Source: CAZHWR01 sp964536085 (GTDB lineage: Bacteria > Bacillota > Clostridia > Oscillospirales > Ruminococcaceae). From it: a DNA stretch of 64,000 bases. Location: assembly GCA_964536085.1 (NCBI GenBank), contig CAZHWR010000003.1, forward strand, positions 6,720 through 70,719. Direction: 5' to 3'. The notes beneath the pieces were generated by a model that did no database searches, had not been told where the DNA came from, and saw only the letters and a program-made list of their open reading frames with translations. Both the position numbers and the translations under genes were made by a program. The first letter of the stretch is position 1; each line of letters begins with the position of its first letter. Of this stretch, positions 50,476-59,282 are shown piece after piece.

Positions 50476-52134
50476 GTGAACAAAATGGGAAAGCTGTTTT
50501 CCATGCCCGGCAAGCAAAGGCAGAGCGAGGCAAAAAAAATGCTCGACGCGCTCGCAAAATATAAATCAATGCGGGTTGCGCTCGATGCGAAAATTATTGA
50601 AAACGAAAACTGGTTCAAGGGGAACTATTGGCAGTACATAAAAGAAAGCGGCGCGTCCGGGCGGGAGCCGAGCACTCCGTTTTTATTTAACGCCTGCTGG
50701 AACAGGCATGCGGACGCGATGGACAATTACCCCGAGGCGGTGTTTTTGGAAAGAGAGCAAAACGATAAGCGCGAGGCGGAGATACTTTCGGGCATTATGC
50801 CGCTGATTTTGGAGAAGAACAACTTCGAGCAGGTGTATTCTGACGTGTGGTGGTACAAGCTCAAGCAAGGAACGGGCATATACGCCGTTTTGTGGGACCA
50901 GTCCAAGGAAAACGGTATGGGAGATATAGCCGTTAAAAAGGTGGATATGCTGAGATTTTATTCCGAGCCGGGAATAGACGACATCCAAAATTCAAAATAC
51001 ATATTCGTTATTTCACTTGAGGATACCGACTATCTGCGCGATTACTACAACGACGAAAACATTCCCGACGACGCGGCGGCGAACGTTTCAAGCGACTACT
51101 TCGGCGACGTTTCTCCGGCGTATTTAGAGGGTAAGAGCTGTGTTGTAGACTGTTATGAAAAAACGGTGAACAAGGATAAAAAGACAGTCGTGCATATGAC
51201 AAAGATCATCGGGAACAAGGCGGTTTATTCAACAAAGGACGACAAAAATCTTTCCGAGAGCGGACTTTACAATCACGGCTTGTATCCGTTTGTTACAGAC
51301 AGCTTTATTCCTGTTGAAAACTCCGCGTTCGGGCTTGGCATGGTGGATATCGCCAAGGGTACGCAGGCGTATATCGACAAGCTTGATTATATTATAGAAC
51401 GCAACTGCCTTGTGGCGGGAAAACAGCGCTGGCTTGTTAAAAATTCTTCGGGAATCAACAGGGAAGCGCTGCTGGATATGTCAAACGACGTTATACCCTG
51501 CGATATAACGGTGGATGAAAGCGTTATCCGTCCGATTCAGGCGCAGGCGGTGCCGTACAACATCATGGAACACCGCCAGAGCAAGATAAACGAGCTCAAG
51601 GAGGTCATCGGAAACCGCGACTTCACGCAGGGAGGCACGGCAATGGGCGTTACCGCATACAGCGCAATCAACGCTTTACAGGAAACGGGCAACAAGCTTT
51701 CGCGGGACGTTATAAAGGCGAGCTACAGGGCGTTTCACGACGTGGTTTATCTTTGCGTCGAGCTGATACGACAATTTTACTCGGATTCCCGTATGTTCAG
51801 GATTCTGGGCAAGGACGGTCAGCATAAATATGTGGCGTTTGACAACAAAAACCTCGGCGGAGAGGGGCTCAGTTCCTCGGTGTTCGATATAAGGATAATA
51901 CCGCAGAAGAAAAATCCGTTCAGTACAGCAACGCACAACCAGCTTATTTTGGACCTTTATAAGATAGGAGCGTTCAATCCTCAGACTGCTAAAAGCGCGC
52001 AGGCGGCCGTCGATTCGATGATTATCGACAACAAGGATGAAATAGTCGAAAAGATAAAAGATATCGCGGACGATTACGAGCTTAAAATGGAAAAGCAACA
52101 GGAACTCATGATGCAGCAGAGCAAAACAGAATAA
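50476..52134 (+). CDS. Phage portal protein
   Basis: 552 residues from GTG 50476; ATG 50485 is an alternative with a more distant AAAGGA. The protein forms the ring through which DNA enters the capsid. It is alpha-beta with a long helical C-terminus; 'FLFNACWNRHADAMDNYPEA' near the start and 'GTAMGVTAYSAINALQETGN' in the tunnel-loop region match portal proteins of Gram-positive phages with short tails. Position after the terminase supports the call. The C-terminal helix ends in a Met/Gln-rich tail. Confidence 0.8.
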   Translation: MNKMGKLFSMPGKQRQSEAKKMLDALAKYKSMRVALDAKIIENENWFKGNYWQYIKESGASGREPSTPFLFNACWNRHADAMDNYPEAVFLEREQNDKREAEILSGIMPLILEKNNFEQVYSDVWWYKLKQGTGIYAVLWDQSKENGMGDIAVKKVDMLRFYSEPGIDDIQNSKYIFVISLEDTDYLRDYYNDENIPDDAAANVSSDYFGDVSPAYLEGKSCVVDCYEKTVNKDKKTVVHMTKIIGNKAVYSTKDDKNLSESGLYNHGLYPFVTDSFIPVENSAFGLGMVDIAKGTQAYIDKLDYIIERNCLVAGKQRWLVKNSSGINREALLDMSNDVIPCDITVDESVIRPIQAQAVPYNIMEHRQSKINELKEVIGNRDFTQGGTAMGVTAYSAINALQETGNKLSRDVIKASYRAFHDVVYLCVELIRQFYSDSRMFRILGKDGQHKYVAFDNKNLGGEGLSSSVFDIRIIPQKKNPFSTATHNQLILDLYKIGAFNPQTAKSAQAAVDSMIIDNKDEIVEKIKDIADDYELKMEKQQELMMQQSKTE

Positions 52135-52148
52135 AGGGAAGGGATAAA

Positions 52149-53228
52149 ATGATAGATATATCCGTAAAAAACTTGAAGTCCGATATCACGCTTGATTTTA
52201 AAGGCCACGCGGGATACGCGGAACACGGCTTTGACATCGTCTGCGCGGGAATATCGGCGCTTTACTGCACGCTGATACTGGCGCTGGCGAATATAGGGGA
52301 AGATATAAAGACCCGCGGAGGCTTAGTAACGGTCAAGTCCGCGGGGAAAAAGGCGAAAATCATAATCGACACCATTCTTGTCGGGATAAAAGGTATACAG
52401 CGGGCATATCCCGATTATGTTAATTTAGCTGTTGACACACGGGAAAAGACCGCGCAGAGAAAGCATTTCGGTATGACGCCGAAAAACACGTTTGGAAACA
52501 TGGCGCTTTTGCAGTTGTTTTCAAACAAGGGTGCAAAGAATGCCGGCTTCACCGACCGGCGCAAAAAAGGGGACTCCGAGCGGGATACCGGTGCCCGTTC
52601 GGAGAATCCCGAAAAACCGAACGACGAACAAAAGGAGGTGTTCAAGGTGTTCAACACAAAGGAGGATTATCAGTCGCACATTGATTCGATAATCGGAAGC
52701 AGGCTCAAGGACGACAGGGAGCAAAAGAGCAGGCTGGAAAAGCTTCAGGGGCTTATTGAAAAGCTGCTGGCGGTTTTCGGGGCCAAGGACGAGGACGAGC
52801 TTATCGATACGCTGTCCCCGGCGATCGACGAGGTCGTTAAAAACGGAGAAGAGGAAAAGGACTATAACGATTTTGTGAGCATGCTTGAAAGTGAGCTTAA
52901 AAATGCTCAAGGAGGGCTTTATGCCGGTCAGGACGCGCGCACGCTTGCGCTGGACGAGGATTTTTTGAATCTTTTATCGTGCGGACTGGACGTCGGCGAG
53001 GCGCTTGAAATTATGGGCGAAGTGAGAAATCGTGAAGATAATATCGGCGAATCCGCATCTGAGGTCCGCAGCGCTCAAGATCAGAGCGGCGCGGCGGCGC
53101 GCCCTGCGGAAAACGCGCTTTCCGCCACCGGCGCGGCGCGTATTTCCAAAAACGCAGGGTATTTAACGGACGAGGAACTCGCAGACATTGTCAAGCGGGT
53201 CTCAAAAGGGGAAAAGATAAGATTTTAA
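52149..53228 (+). CDS. Prp-type cysteine protease fused to phage scaffold protein
   Basis: 359 residues, ATG 52149 after AGGGAAGGG. Residues 1-105 are a complete Prp domain (ribosomal-processing cysteine protease family): catalytic His20 in 'FKGHAGYAEHG' and Cys32 in 'DIVCAGISALYC', with the family's 12-residue spacing. Residues from about 125 are a helical, charged, Glu/Lys-rich phage scaffold. The join contains 'MALLQLFSNKGA' (118-129), which resembles the Prp cleavage motif LQFFA-S/KKG, so self-cleavage after F124 would release the scaffold. Met118 could also be an internal start. In other phages Prp and scaffold are separate genes; the fusion here appears unusual. Confidence 0.75.
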   Translation: MIDISVKNLKSDITLDFKGHAGYAEHGFDIVCAGISALYCTLILALANIGEDIKTRGGLVTVKSAGKKAKIIIDTILVGIKGIQRAYPDYVNLAVDTREKTAQRKHFGMTPKNTFGNMALLQLFSNKGAKNAGFTDRRKKGDSERDTGARSENPEKPNDEQKEVFKVFNTKEDYQSHIDSIIGSRLKDDREQKSRLEKLQGLIEKLLAVFGAKDEDELIDTLSPAIDEVVKNGEEEKDYNDFVSMLESELKNAQGGLYAGQDARTLALDEDFLNLLSCGLDVGEALEIMGEVRNREDNIGESASEVRSAQDQSGAAARPAENALSATGAARISKNAGYLTDEELADIVKRVSKGEKIRF

Positions 53229-53240
53229 AGGAGAGCATAT

Positions 53241-54215
53241 ATGATAATTTTTGATTTGCAGATGTTTGCGGACGCAAACATAAACCTGACGACTTCTGCT
53301 ACCACAGGCAACAATATGTCTGTTCAGATGAAGACGTTTTACGACAAAAACATCATCAGAAACGCCCAGCCGCTTCTGATACACGACCAGTTCGGTCAAA
53401 AACGCCCGATTCCGAAAAATTCGGGTAAAACCATCGAGTTCAGAAAGCTCAATCCGTTTGCAAAGGCTACAACTCCTTTGACTGAGGGCGTTACGCCCGA
53501 CGGCAAAAAGCTCGATTGGGCGAAGGTAGAAGCGGAGGTCAAGCAGTACGGAGATTATGTCACCACCTCCGACCTGCTCAATTTAACAGCGGTCGACAAC
53601 ACAATCCTGGAAGCGCAGCGCGTGCTGGGCGAACAGGCGGGAGCCACGCTCGACACAATAACGCGCGAGATTTTGAACTCGGGAACCAACGTACAGTATG
53701 TAGACGGCGCCAAAACGTCAAGGAGCACGATTGCCAAAACCGACGTGCTCACAGTAAATGCGGTCAAAAAAGCCGTGAATACGCTCAAAAAGATGAACGC
53801 AAGAAAAATCGACGGCGATTACATAGCGATCATCCATCCTGACGTCGCTTATAATCTTACCAATGACGAAAACTGGCTCAACATCAATATGTACAACCCG
53901 CAGAACTGGTATGAGGGCGAAATCGGCAAGATTTACGGCGTAAGATTTATCGAAACGTCGGAGGCCAAGGTGTTCGAGGGCGAGGGCGCCTCGGGCGCGG
54001 ACGTTTATTCCACGCTTATTATCGGAGCGGACGCATACGGAGTTACCGAGCTTGAAGGCGGCGGACTTGAAACCATCATCAAGGCAAAAGGCTCCGGCGG
54101 AACCTCAGATCCGCTCGAACAGCGTTCGACAATCGGCTGGAAAGCCGCCAAGACCGCCGAAATTTTGACGCAAGCGTTCATGGTGCGCGTTGAAACCGGC
54201 GCGAACGTTGCCTAA
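53241..54215 (+). CDS. Phage major capsid protein, N4-gp56-like family
   Basis: 324 residues, ATG 53241 after AAAGGAGAG. HK97-fold type capsid protein of the N4-gp56 group: 'FGQKRPIPKNSGKTIEFRKL', 'VKQYGDYVTTSDLL', 'AIIHPDVAYNLTNDENW' and the C-terminal 'STIGWKAAKTAEIL'. The first residues, MIIFDLQMFADAN, carry a Prp-type cleavage motif (LQMF-A), as in capsid proteins processed by Prp in staphylococcal phage 80alpha. A terminator follows, which may set high capsid output. Confidence 0.83.
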   Translation: MIIFDLQMFADANINLTTSATTGNNMSVQMKTFYDKNIIRNAQPLLIHDQFGQKRPIPKNSGKTIEFRKLNPFAKATTPLTEGVTPDGKKLDWAKVEAEVKQYGDYVTTSDLLNLTAVDNTILEAQRVLGEQAGATLDTITREILNSGTNVQYVDGAKTSRSTIAKTDVLTVNAVKKAVNTLKKMNARKIDGDYIAIIHPDVAYNLTNDENWLNINMYNPQNWYEGEIGKIYGVRFIETSEAKVFEGEGASGADVYSTLIIGADAYGVTELEGGGLETIIKAKGSGGTSDPLEQRSTIGWKAAKTAEILTQAFMVRVETGANVA

Positions 54216-54270
54216 ACGATAAATAATTATCCGTTGACGTAAAAGCTTATATTTATTATTTTGTATGTTT

Positions 54271-54300
54271 GCGGGGCGGAGAATCCGTCCCGCATTTTTT
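54271..54300 (+). terminator. Terminator after the capsid gene
   Basis: GCGGGGCGGA (54271-54280) pairs with TCCGTCCCGC (54284-54293, one G-U), followed by ATTTTTT. Downstream genes need read-through or another promoter. Confidence 0.8.
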
Positions 54301-54329
54301 ATAAAAAGACAAGAAAGGAATGATTATTA

Positions 54330-54533
54330 ATGGCAAATACACAGACAAAGGAAAAGAAAGTCGCCGTTAAGCTTTTTAAAGGCGCAGGGGCGTACGGGGA
54401 CGACGTTCAGGTAATTGTGAACGGTAAGGCATTTTTGATAAAAAGAGGCGAAGAAGTCGAAGTGCCTGAATATGTTGCTGAAATTTTGAAGCAGCAGGAA
54501 GCGCAGCTTAATCTGGCGTCTGAAATATCCTAA
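54330..54533 (+). CDS. Small phage structural protein, unknown
   Basis: 67 residues, ATG 54330 with AAAGGA about 12 bases upstream. Charged beta-type sequence 'DDVQVIVNGKAFLIKRGEEV' followed by a helix. Similar small proteins often lie between capsid and head-tail connector genes in Gram-positive phages. Function unknown. Confidence 0.55.
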   Translation: MANTQTKEKKVAVKLFKGAGAYGDDVQVIVNGKAFLIKRGEEVEVPEYVAEILKQQEAQLNLASEIS

Positions 54534-54545
54534 AGGCGGCGGCGT

Positions 54546-54866
54546 ATGAACATTGATAAAATACTGGAACGGGCAAAACAAATAACATCCACACAGCTTT
54601 CGGATGACGAATTGAAGGAGATCGTCAACGACGGTTTTTTGATTGCGACCCGCGGACTCATGCCGACTGATATCCGTGATATTTATATCGATGATATGCT
54701 CGGATATTATCTTCTTTCACAGATAAACCTTATAAACGGCGATTTTGCGCTTTACAACAATTATTCGGCGATGTTCAACAGCGCGCTCACCGAGTTTCGC
54801 ATGATAGTTTCCGAGGTGGCGCCGACGTATCCGGACGAGCTGCAATACAAAAATCTGCTTTATTAA
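54546..54866 (+). CDS. Probable phage head-tail adaptor
   Basis: 106 residues, helical ('LSDDELKEIVNDGFLIATRG', 'YNNYSAMFNSALTEFRM'). The size, all-helical character and position between the capsid and tail-hub genes suggest a connector or adaptor like gp4 of short-tailed phages. No clear motif; the call rests mainly on context. Confidence 0.5.
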   Translation: MNIDKILERAKQITSTQLSDDELKEIVNDGFLIATRGLMPTDIRDIYIDDMLGYYLLSQINLINGDFALYNNYSAMFNSALTEFRMIVSEVAPTYPDELQYKNLLY

Positions 54867-54878
54867 GGGGGTGCTGAT

Positions 54879-56282
54879 GTGGGATATTTGCCTATGCTCG
54901 ACGTCGGCAACACAGGAAGCATATTAAAAAAGCAAACGTCGGGCTTTTACGGGCTTAATATGACCGGAAACGCTCAGGACAGCCAGCTTACCGACTGCAA
55001 AAATATAATGACGTCGGACATTCCCGCGCTCACTGTCAGAGGGCAGACAAAGCTTGCTAAACAGTATACCAGTTCAAAGGATTTTGACATTAAGGTATTT
55101 CACTTTGACGATTCCATTTTCACGGTTGTTACGGATTATTCCACCTTTGCCGACGGCTGTGAATACACCTTTGACGGACAAACGTACGAATGCGTCATGG
55201 GAGGTCGTGTGGGAAGATATCTTAAAAGCGACTTTTCAGCGGTGAAATTCAAGGATTGTATCTTTGTGCCGTACTATAACAGCGATGACAAGAGCGTTTG
55301 TATGTATATGATGACAGGTTCGCCCTCAACGTCGGCTGTGGTAATGATAGCAAGCGATGTGGAAAAACAAAACGACAACATTCATATAGTGGCGTTTAAC
55401 AACCGATTGATGTGCGTGTATTCAGATGCCGTGTGGATATGCTATGAGGACAACTTCCTTGTTTGGGACAAGTTTTATGTTGAGGGCTCAGAGCAGGGCT
55501 CGACAGATGTAAACGCGGCGGCGTGCCAGAACATACCTCTTGCAGCCGGAGGACATTTCACCGCCTGCGCGTATTATAAGGATAAGCCGCTGATATTCAA
55601 GGAGCATGCGATGTATGCGCTGTACGGTAGCTATACGCCGTTTTCGATAGTGAAAATAGCGGACATAGGATGCATTTCGCACGCGTCAATACAGATAATT
55701 GGCGACGATTTGCTGTTTTTGTCCGAAAACGGGCTTATGAAGTATTCGGGAGGGACTCCGTACTGTATTTCATCAGAGATCCCCGAACTGCAATATCAGG
55801 AGGTGTCCGGCTGCTGTGCGACGGACAAGTATTATTTTATCAACGAATACATGTACGACGTTAATAAAAAATGCTTTACCAAGCTGGAAGAGCGGCTTAT
55901 ACCGATTTGCGCGTATCAAGACAGGGTGTTTTTTTACGACCGTTCCGAAAAGCAGACGCTTGAAATGGTTTACGACGATGATGAAGCGGACGAAGTCGTT
56001 GCATGGAGCTTTACAACGAGGGTTTACCATGAAAATTACGCTGAGAAAAAGCGGTATTCCAAGCTTAAAATCCGCATAGAGGCGTTGGAGAAAGCGGACG
56101 TTTCGGTCAGATACTCCATCGACGGCTCGGATTTCATAACTGCGGCGCAGCAGACGTTTTCAAAGCCCGAGGGTAAGATAATAAGCCTTAATATTCCTCT
56201 GTGCGACAGCTTTCAATTCAATGTGAGCGGAACGGGCAGAGTGAAGGTGCCGTTTATCGAGCGGGAATACAGGGTGGTTTAA
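54879..56282 (+). CDS. Probable short-tail hub/DNA-stabilisation protein, beta-propeller-like
   Basis: 467 residues from GTG 54879 (AAGGGGGTG just upstream). Beta-rich with repeating segments such as 'VAFNNRLMCVYSDAVWICYE' and 'IGDDLLFLSENGLMKYSGG', reminiscent of a beta-propeller as in gp10 of phage P22-like podoviruses. No tape-measure or sheath genes follow, in line with a short tail. The C-terminal 100 residues form a separate beta domain. Assignment is by fold impression and position. Confidence 0.5.
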   Translation: MGYLPMLDVGNTGSILKKQTSGFYGLNMTGNAQDSQLTDCKNIMTSDIPALTVRGQTKLAKQYTSSKDFDIKVFHFDDSIFTVVTDYSTFADGCEYTFDGQTYECVMGGRVGRYLKSDFSAVKFKDCIFVPYYNSDDKSVCMYMMTGSPSTSAVVMIASDVEKQNDNIHIVAFNNRLMCVYSDAVWICYEDNFLVWDKFYVEGSEQGSTDVNAAACQNIPLAAGGHFTACAYYKDKPLIFKEHAMYALYGSYTPFSIVKIADIGCISHASIQIIGDDLLFLSENGLMKYSGGTPYCISSEIPELQYQEVSGCCATDKYYFINEYMYDVNKKCFTKLEERLIPICAYQDRVFFYDRSEKQTLEMVYDDDEADEVVAWSFTTRVYHENYAEKKRYSKLKIRIEALEKADVSVRYSIDGSDFITAAQQTFSKPEGKIISLNIPLCDSFQFNVSGTGRVKVPFIEREYRVV

Positions 56283-56341
56283 TAAAAACCGCCCTGTATC
56301 CGGTCGGGCTGTAAACGGTTATTGCGGATTGAAAAAAGGAT

Positions 56342-56563
56342 GTGAATAAATTAATGAGTTACGACGTAAACAACACGTTTTCGGGCGTTTCAACAGTGGA
56401 TCGCTTCGAAAACTCGGATGAAAAGGTGCAGTGTCTGCAAACGCAGGTCACCTCGCTGAAAAGGGATTTGGAATATCTGCTTTACAATATAGACACGGGC
56501 AATTTTTCTCAAAGACTTCAGAACGTTATTGCGTCATTGGAAGGAGGAGAAAGCGATGGCTAG
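56342..56563 (+). CDS. Small phage protein with coiled coil
   Basis: 73 residues from GTG 56342 (ATG 56354 is an alternative). A helical heptad-like region 'EKVQCLQTQVTSLKRDLEYL' dominates. It overlaps the next gene by eight bases, so they are translationally coupled. Function unknown; probably a minor tail or ejection component. Confidence 0.5.
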   Translation: MNKLMSYDVNNTFSGVSTVDRFENSDEKVQCLQTQVTSLKRDLEYLLYNIDTGNFSQRLQNVIASLEGGESDG

Positions 56564-57278
56564 TTCAAAATTCAGCTATTCAGGCTATACGAACAAATAC
56601 AAAGACATTTTAAACAGCTTAAATGCGCAAAGGGAGAGCATACAAAGCTCATACGACCCTTATAAGGACGCGGATTTTGCGGTTGCGGCAAAGGAGCTTG
56701 AACGCAGGCAGAAATACGCAACGGAGGATGCCAGAGCAAAAATGAACGCCTCTGTGGGCGGAACCGGCTCGGGCACCGCCACGGCGACCGCTATGGCGCA
56801 GGTCAACAACGATTATATCATGCGTATCAACGATCTTATCCCCGTTTACAAGCAAAAGGCACTCGACAATATTGACGCGCAAATATCGGCGTATACTCAG
56901 GCGGAAAGCGAAGATTACGAGAGATATAAAGACGAACGGCAGTTTGCTTACAACAACTATGTGGGCAACCGTGATTATCAGTATCAAAAGCAAAAGGCGG
57001 CGAAGGACTACGCGCTTCAGCTTAAAAGCTACAATCTTAAAAAGGCGGCTCAAAATGCTTCGACGGATTCGCAGAAGTATAAAAACACGGTTGCGAGCGC
57101 AACGCTTTATGCAAAGCAGCTTTGGAGCAGAAGCAGCTCGTCCGCGGTCAAGCAGACGTTCAACTATATTACTTCGCTGGGACTTACCAAAAAGGAAACC
57201 TTGTCGATAGTTTCCAAGCTGCCGAGCAGAAACGGAAAGAAAGCGCTTGCTTTGTATTCCAGCTACAGTTCTAAATAA
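56556..57278 (+). CDS. Phage internal/ejection-like protein
   Basis: 240 residues from ATG 56556 (GGAGGAG upstream). Rich in Ala, Gln, Lys and Tyr with long helices and a Gly/Ala/Thr linker ('SVGGTGSGTATATAM'). The composition resembles internal virion or ejection proteins of podoviruses. No enzymatic motif. It ends with a Ser/Lys-rich tail. Confidence 0.45.
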   Translation: MASSKFSYSGYTNKYKDILNSLNAQRESIQSSYDPYKDADFAVAAKELERRQKYATEDARAKMNASVGGTGSGTATATAMAQVNNDYIMRINDLIPVYKQKALDNIDAQISAYTQAESEDYERYKDERQFAYNNYVGNRDYQYQKQKAAKDYALQLKSYNLKKAAQNASTDSQKYKNTVASATLYAKQLWSRSSSSAVKQTFNYITSLGLTKKETLSIVSKLPSRNGKKALALYSSYSSK

Positions 57279-57296
57279 CGACGGCGGTGAAGTGTG

Positions 57297-57635
57297 ATGA
57301 ATTATAAAAATATTATTGCAGTAACGCGCGGCGACAGCATGAGCTTTATCGTAACGCTGGAAAAAAACGGGAACGCAGTCGCGTTTGAACAGGGCGACAC
57401 AGTTTATTTTACGGTAAAAAAACGTGCGGGCGCTTCAAAAAAGGAGTTGTACAAAGCGGTTTCGGAATTTGATGAAAACGGCGCGGCGGTGTTTGAATTA
57501 ACCGCCGAAGAAACAAAGGGACTTAGACCCGGGAGTTACGTTTACGATGTTCAGTACACCGATGCGGCGGGAAACGTTATAACAATTATAAGACCGAGCT
57601 GTTTTCATGTTACAAAGGAGGTAACGGATGATTAG
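57297..57635 (+). CDS. Phage baseplate-upper-like protein
   Basis: 112 residues from ATG 57297 (GGTGA six bases upstream; GTG 57294 is an alternative). Beta-sandwich-like: 'GDSMSFIVTLEKNGNAVAF', 'GDTVYFTVKK', 'GSYVYDVQYTDAAGNV'. This pattern is seen in BppU-type N-terminal domains and small phage Ig-like proteins that connect fibres to the tail. It overlaps the fibre gene by eight bases. Confidence 0.6.
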   Translation: MNYKNIIAVTRGDSMSFIVTLEKNGNAVAFEQGDTVYFTVKKRAGASKKELYKAVSEFDENGAAVFELTAEETKGLRPGSYVYDVQYTDAAGNVITIIRPSCFHVTKEVTDD

Positions 57636-58845
57636 TCTTAACGGCGAAACCGGCGGCTGCGTTCATATCAGCGGAACGATAATGCAGACAGGTCCGCGCG
57701 GAGCACAAGGAGAAAAAGGCGAAAAGGGTGACGGGGCGACGGCGGTATCGGCGCCGCTGCCGACGGCGTTTTCAAACGATTGTCTCAATGAGCGGCTTAA
57801 AAAATATGAGCCGGGGCGGTCAATAACCCCGAAAGCAGGGGACAAGCTTATAAATCCCGACGGCAACGCCGTTTACGGCTACCGCGAGTTTCCCGATTCG
57901 GCAAGCGCAAGGGTGTATGTGTACCAGTGCCGCAGGGACGGTGAAACTCTCGCGGGAAACGGGGAATACATAGGGCAGATTATCGGCAATTATACGGGAT
58001 ATGCTTCAAACGCCGCTATGAAAACAGGCGCGGGCTATACGTTGTCGGATATCGGGAGCGATAATTTTTACAACGAAAGCAACGCGCTTTTAAAAAACAC
58101 GGCGTTGCAGATGGTGGCGGAATTTACGGCGGACGAGCCTTTTCAGGAGGGCTCGATGGCAAATATCCTCGAATATATCGTCGGTAACGCAAATTTGTTT
58201 CCCAAGCTTAAGCTTGCGGACGGCGGGCTGAACGACGCTTTGATCATGGTGAGATTCAAAGGAGCGAACGTCGGTGAGCGCACGGTTGAAAATTATCCGT
58301 TCCTGGCGAGCGACTTTATCGACAACGCGCTCGCGGTAGAGGTAAACGGCAATAAGTATTTCGAGTACTGGGCGGCGGACTGCTGGTACGAGACAACAGG
58401 TTCGTATGTTACAGGTTCTTTTCTTGACGCATCGGTCAACAAAGCGACGGGCGAAGAGAACGACTACACAATATATTACTGCGAGCAGGGAGGCGGCGAA
58501 GGAGCGAGACTTGCGTTTACAAACAGCGAATCGGCAAACAGCGGCACGGTGTACCCGTTTGACAGCATGGTAGCGGTGCAGAGCGAATCCGGCGGCGAGT
58601 GGGTGTATGAAGGGCCGATAGTCGAGACTGCATTTTCAAGGAGCATAGAAGCGTCAGGCGATTCGATAACGACCGTTTCGGGCAATTCAAGCTTGAGTTA
58701 CCAAACGCTTGACGTGAACGCAAAGCCGGGGGACATACATATAAAAACGCCGTCGAGCATACTGAGCCTTACAAGCGCGCAGATATGGCAGTGCAAATAT
58801 GCAATAAAAGACCTGCAAAAGCAGGTCTGGCAAAAGATTTTCTAA
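57628..58845 (+). CDS. Phage tail fibre / receptor-binding protein with collagen-like repeat
   Basis: 405 residues; ATG 57628 after AAAGGAGG. Residues about 22-36 are Gly-X-Y triplets (GPRGAQGEKGEKGDG), a trimerising collagen-like stalk. The rest is beta-rich, with no recognisable enzymatic motif. The C-terminal 20 residues are helical and basic. Position between the baseplate-like and holin genes supports a host-recognition fibre. Confidence 0.65.
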   Translation: MISLNGETGGCVHISGTIMQTGPRGAQGEKGEKGDGATAVSAPLPTAFSNDCLNERLKKYEPGRSITPKAGDKLINPDGNAVYGYREFPDSASARVYVYQCRRDGETLAGNGEYIGQIIGNYTGYASNAAMKTGAGYTLSDIGSDNFYNESNALLKNTALQMVAEFTADEPFQEGSMANILEYIVGNANLFPKLKLADGGLNDALIMVRFKGANVGERTVENYPFLASDFIDNALAVEVNGNKYFEYWAADCWYETTGSYVTGSFLDASVNKATGEENDYTIYYCEQGGGEGARLAFTNSESANSGTVYPFDSMVAVQSESGGEWVYEGPIVETAFSRSIEASGDSITTVSGNSSLSYQTLDVNAKPGDIHIKTPSSILSLTSAQIWQCKYAIKDLQKQVWQKIF

Positions 58846-58859
58846 AAGGAGGGGTAAAA

Positions 58860-59282
58860 GTGGAAAAGATATTCAATTGGATAAGCGTCGTGGCGGGAGT
58901 GCTCGGCGGGATCGCCGTAAAGCTTTTAGGAGGCTGGGACATTCTTATAATCACACTGATAACATTTGTCGTATTTGACTATATAACAGGATTTATCAAA
59001 GCGATATACACAAAAGAGCTGTCAAGTGAAATAGGATATAAGGGAATAATTAAAAAAGTGATGATATTGATTCTGGTAGTGGTATCCTGTGTGCTTGACA
59101 GGCTGACGGGCAGCGTGATTCCGGTTCGGGAAACAGTCATAATGTTTTTCGCAGTCAACGAAGGATTGAGTATCATAGAAAATATAAGCGAGGTTATTCC
59201 CGTTCCCGAAAAACTGAAAGATATTCTGCTTCAGCTTCGGGATAAAAACAATATTTCGAACAGTGACGAGGAGGATGCTTAA
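58860..59282 (+). CDS. Phage holin (TIGR01593/Cph1-like)
   Basis: 140 residues from GTG 58860, behind AAAGGAGG. Three to four membrane helices, with the family pattern 'ITFVVFDYITGFIKAIYTKE' and 'GIIKKVMILILVVVSCVLDR', and a charged C-terminus. Holins permeabilise the membrane so the endolysin can reach the wall. Its stop overlaps the endolysin start (TAATG). Confidence 0.85.
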   Translation: MEKIFNWISVVAGVLGGIAVKLLGGWDILIITLITFVVFDYITGFIKAIYTKELSSEIGYKGIIKKVMILILVVVSCVLDRLTGSVIPVRETVIMFFAVNEGLSIIENISEVIPVPEKLKDILLQLRDKNNISNSDEEDA

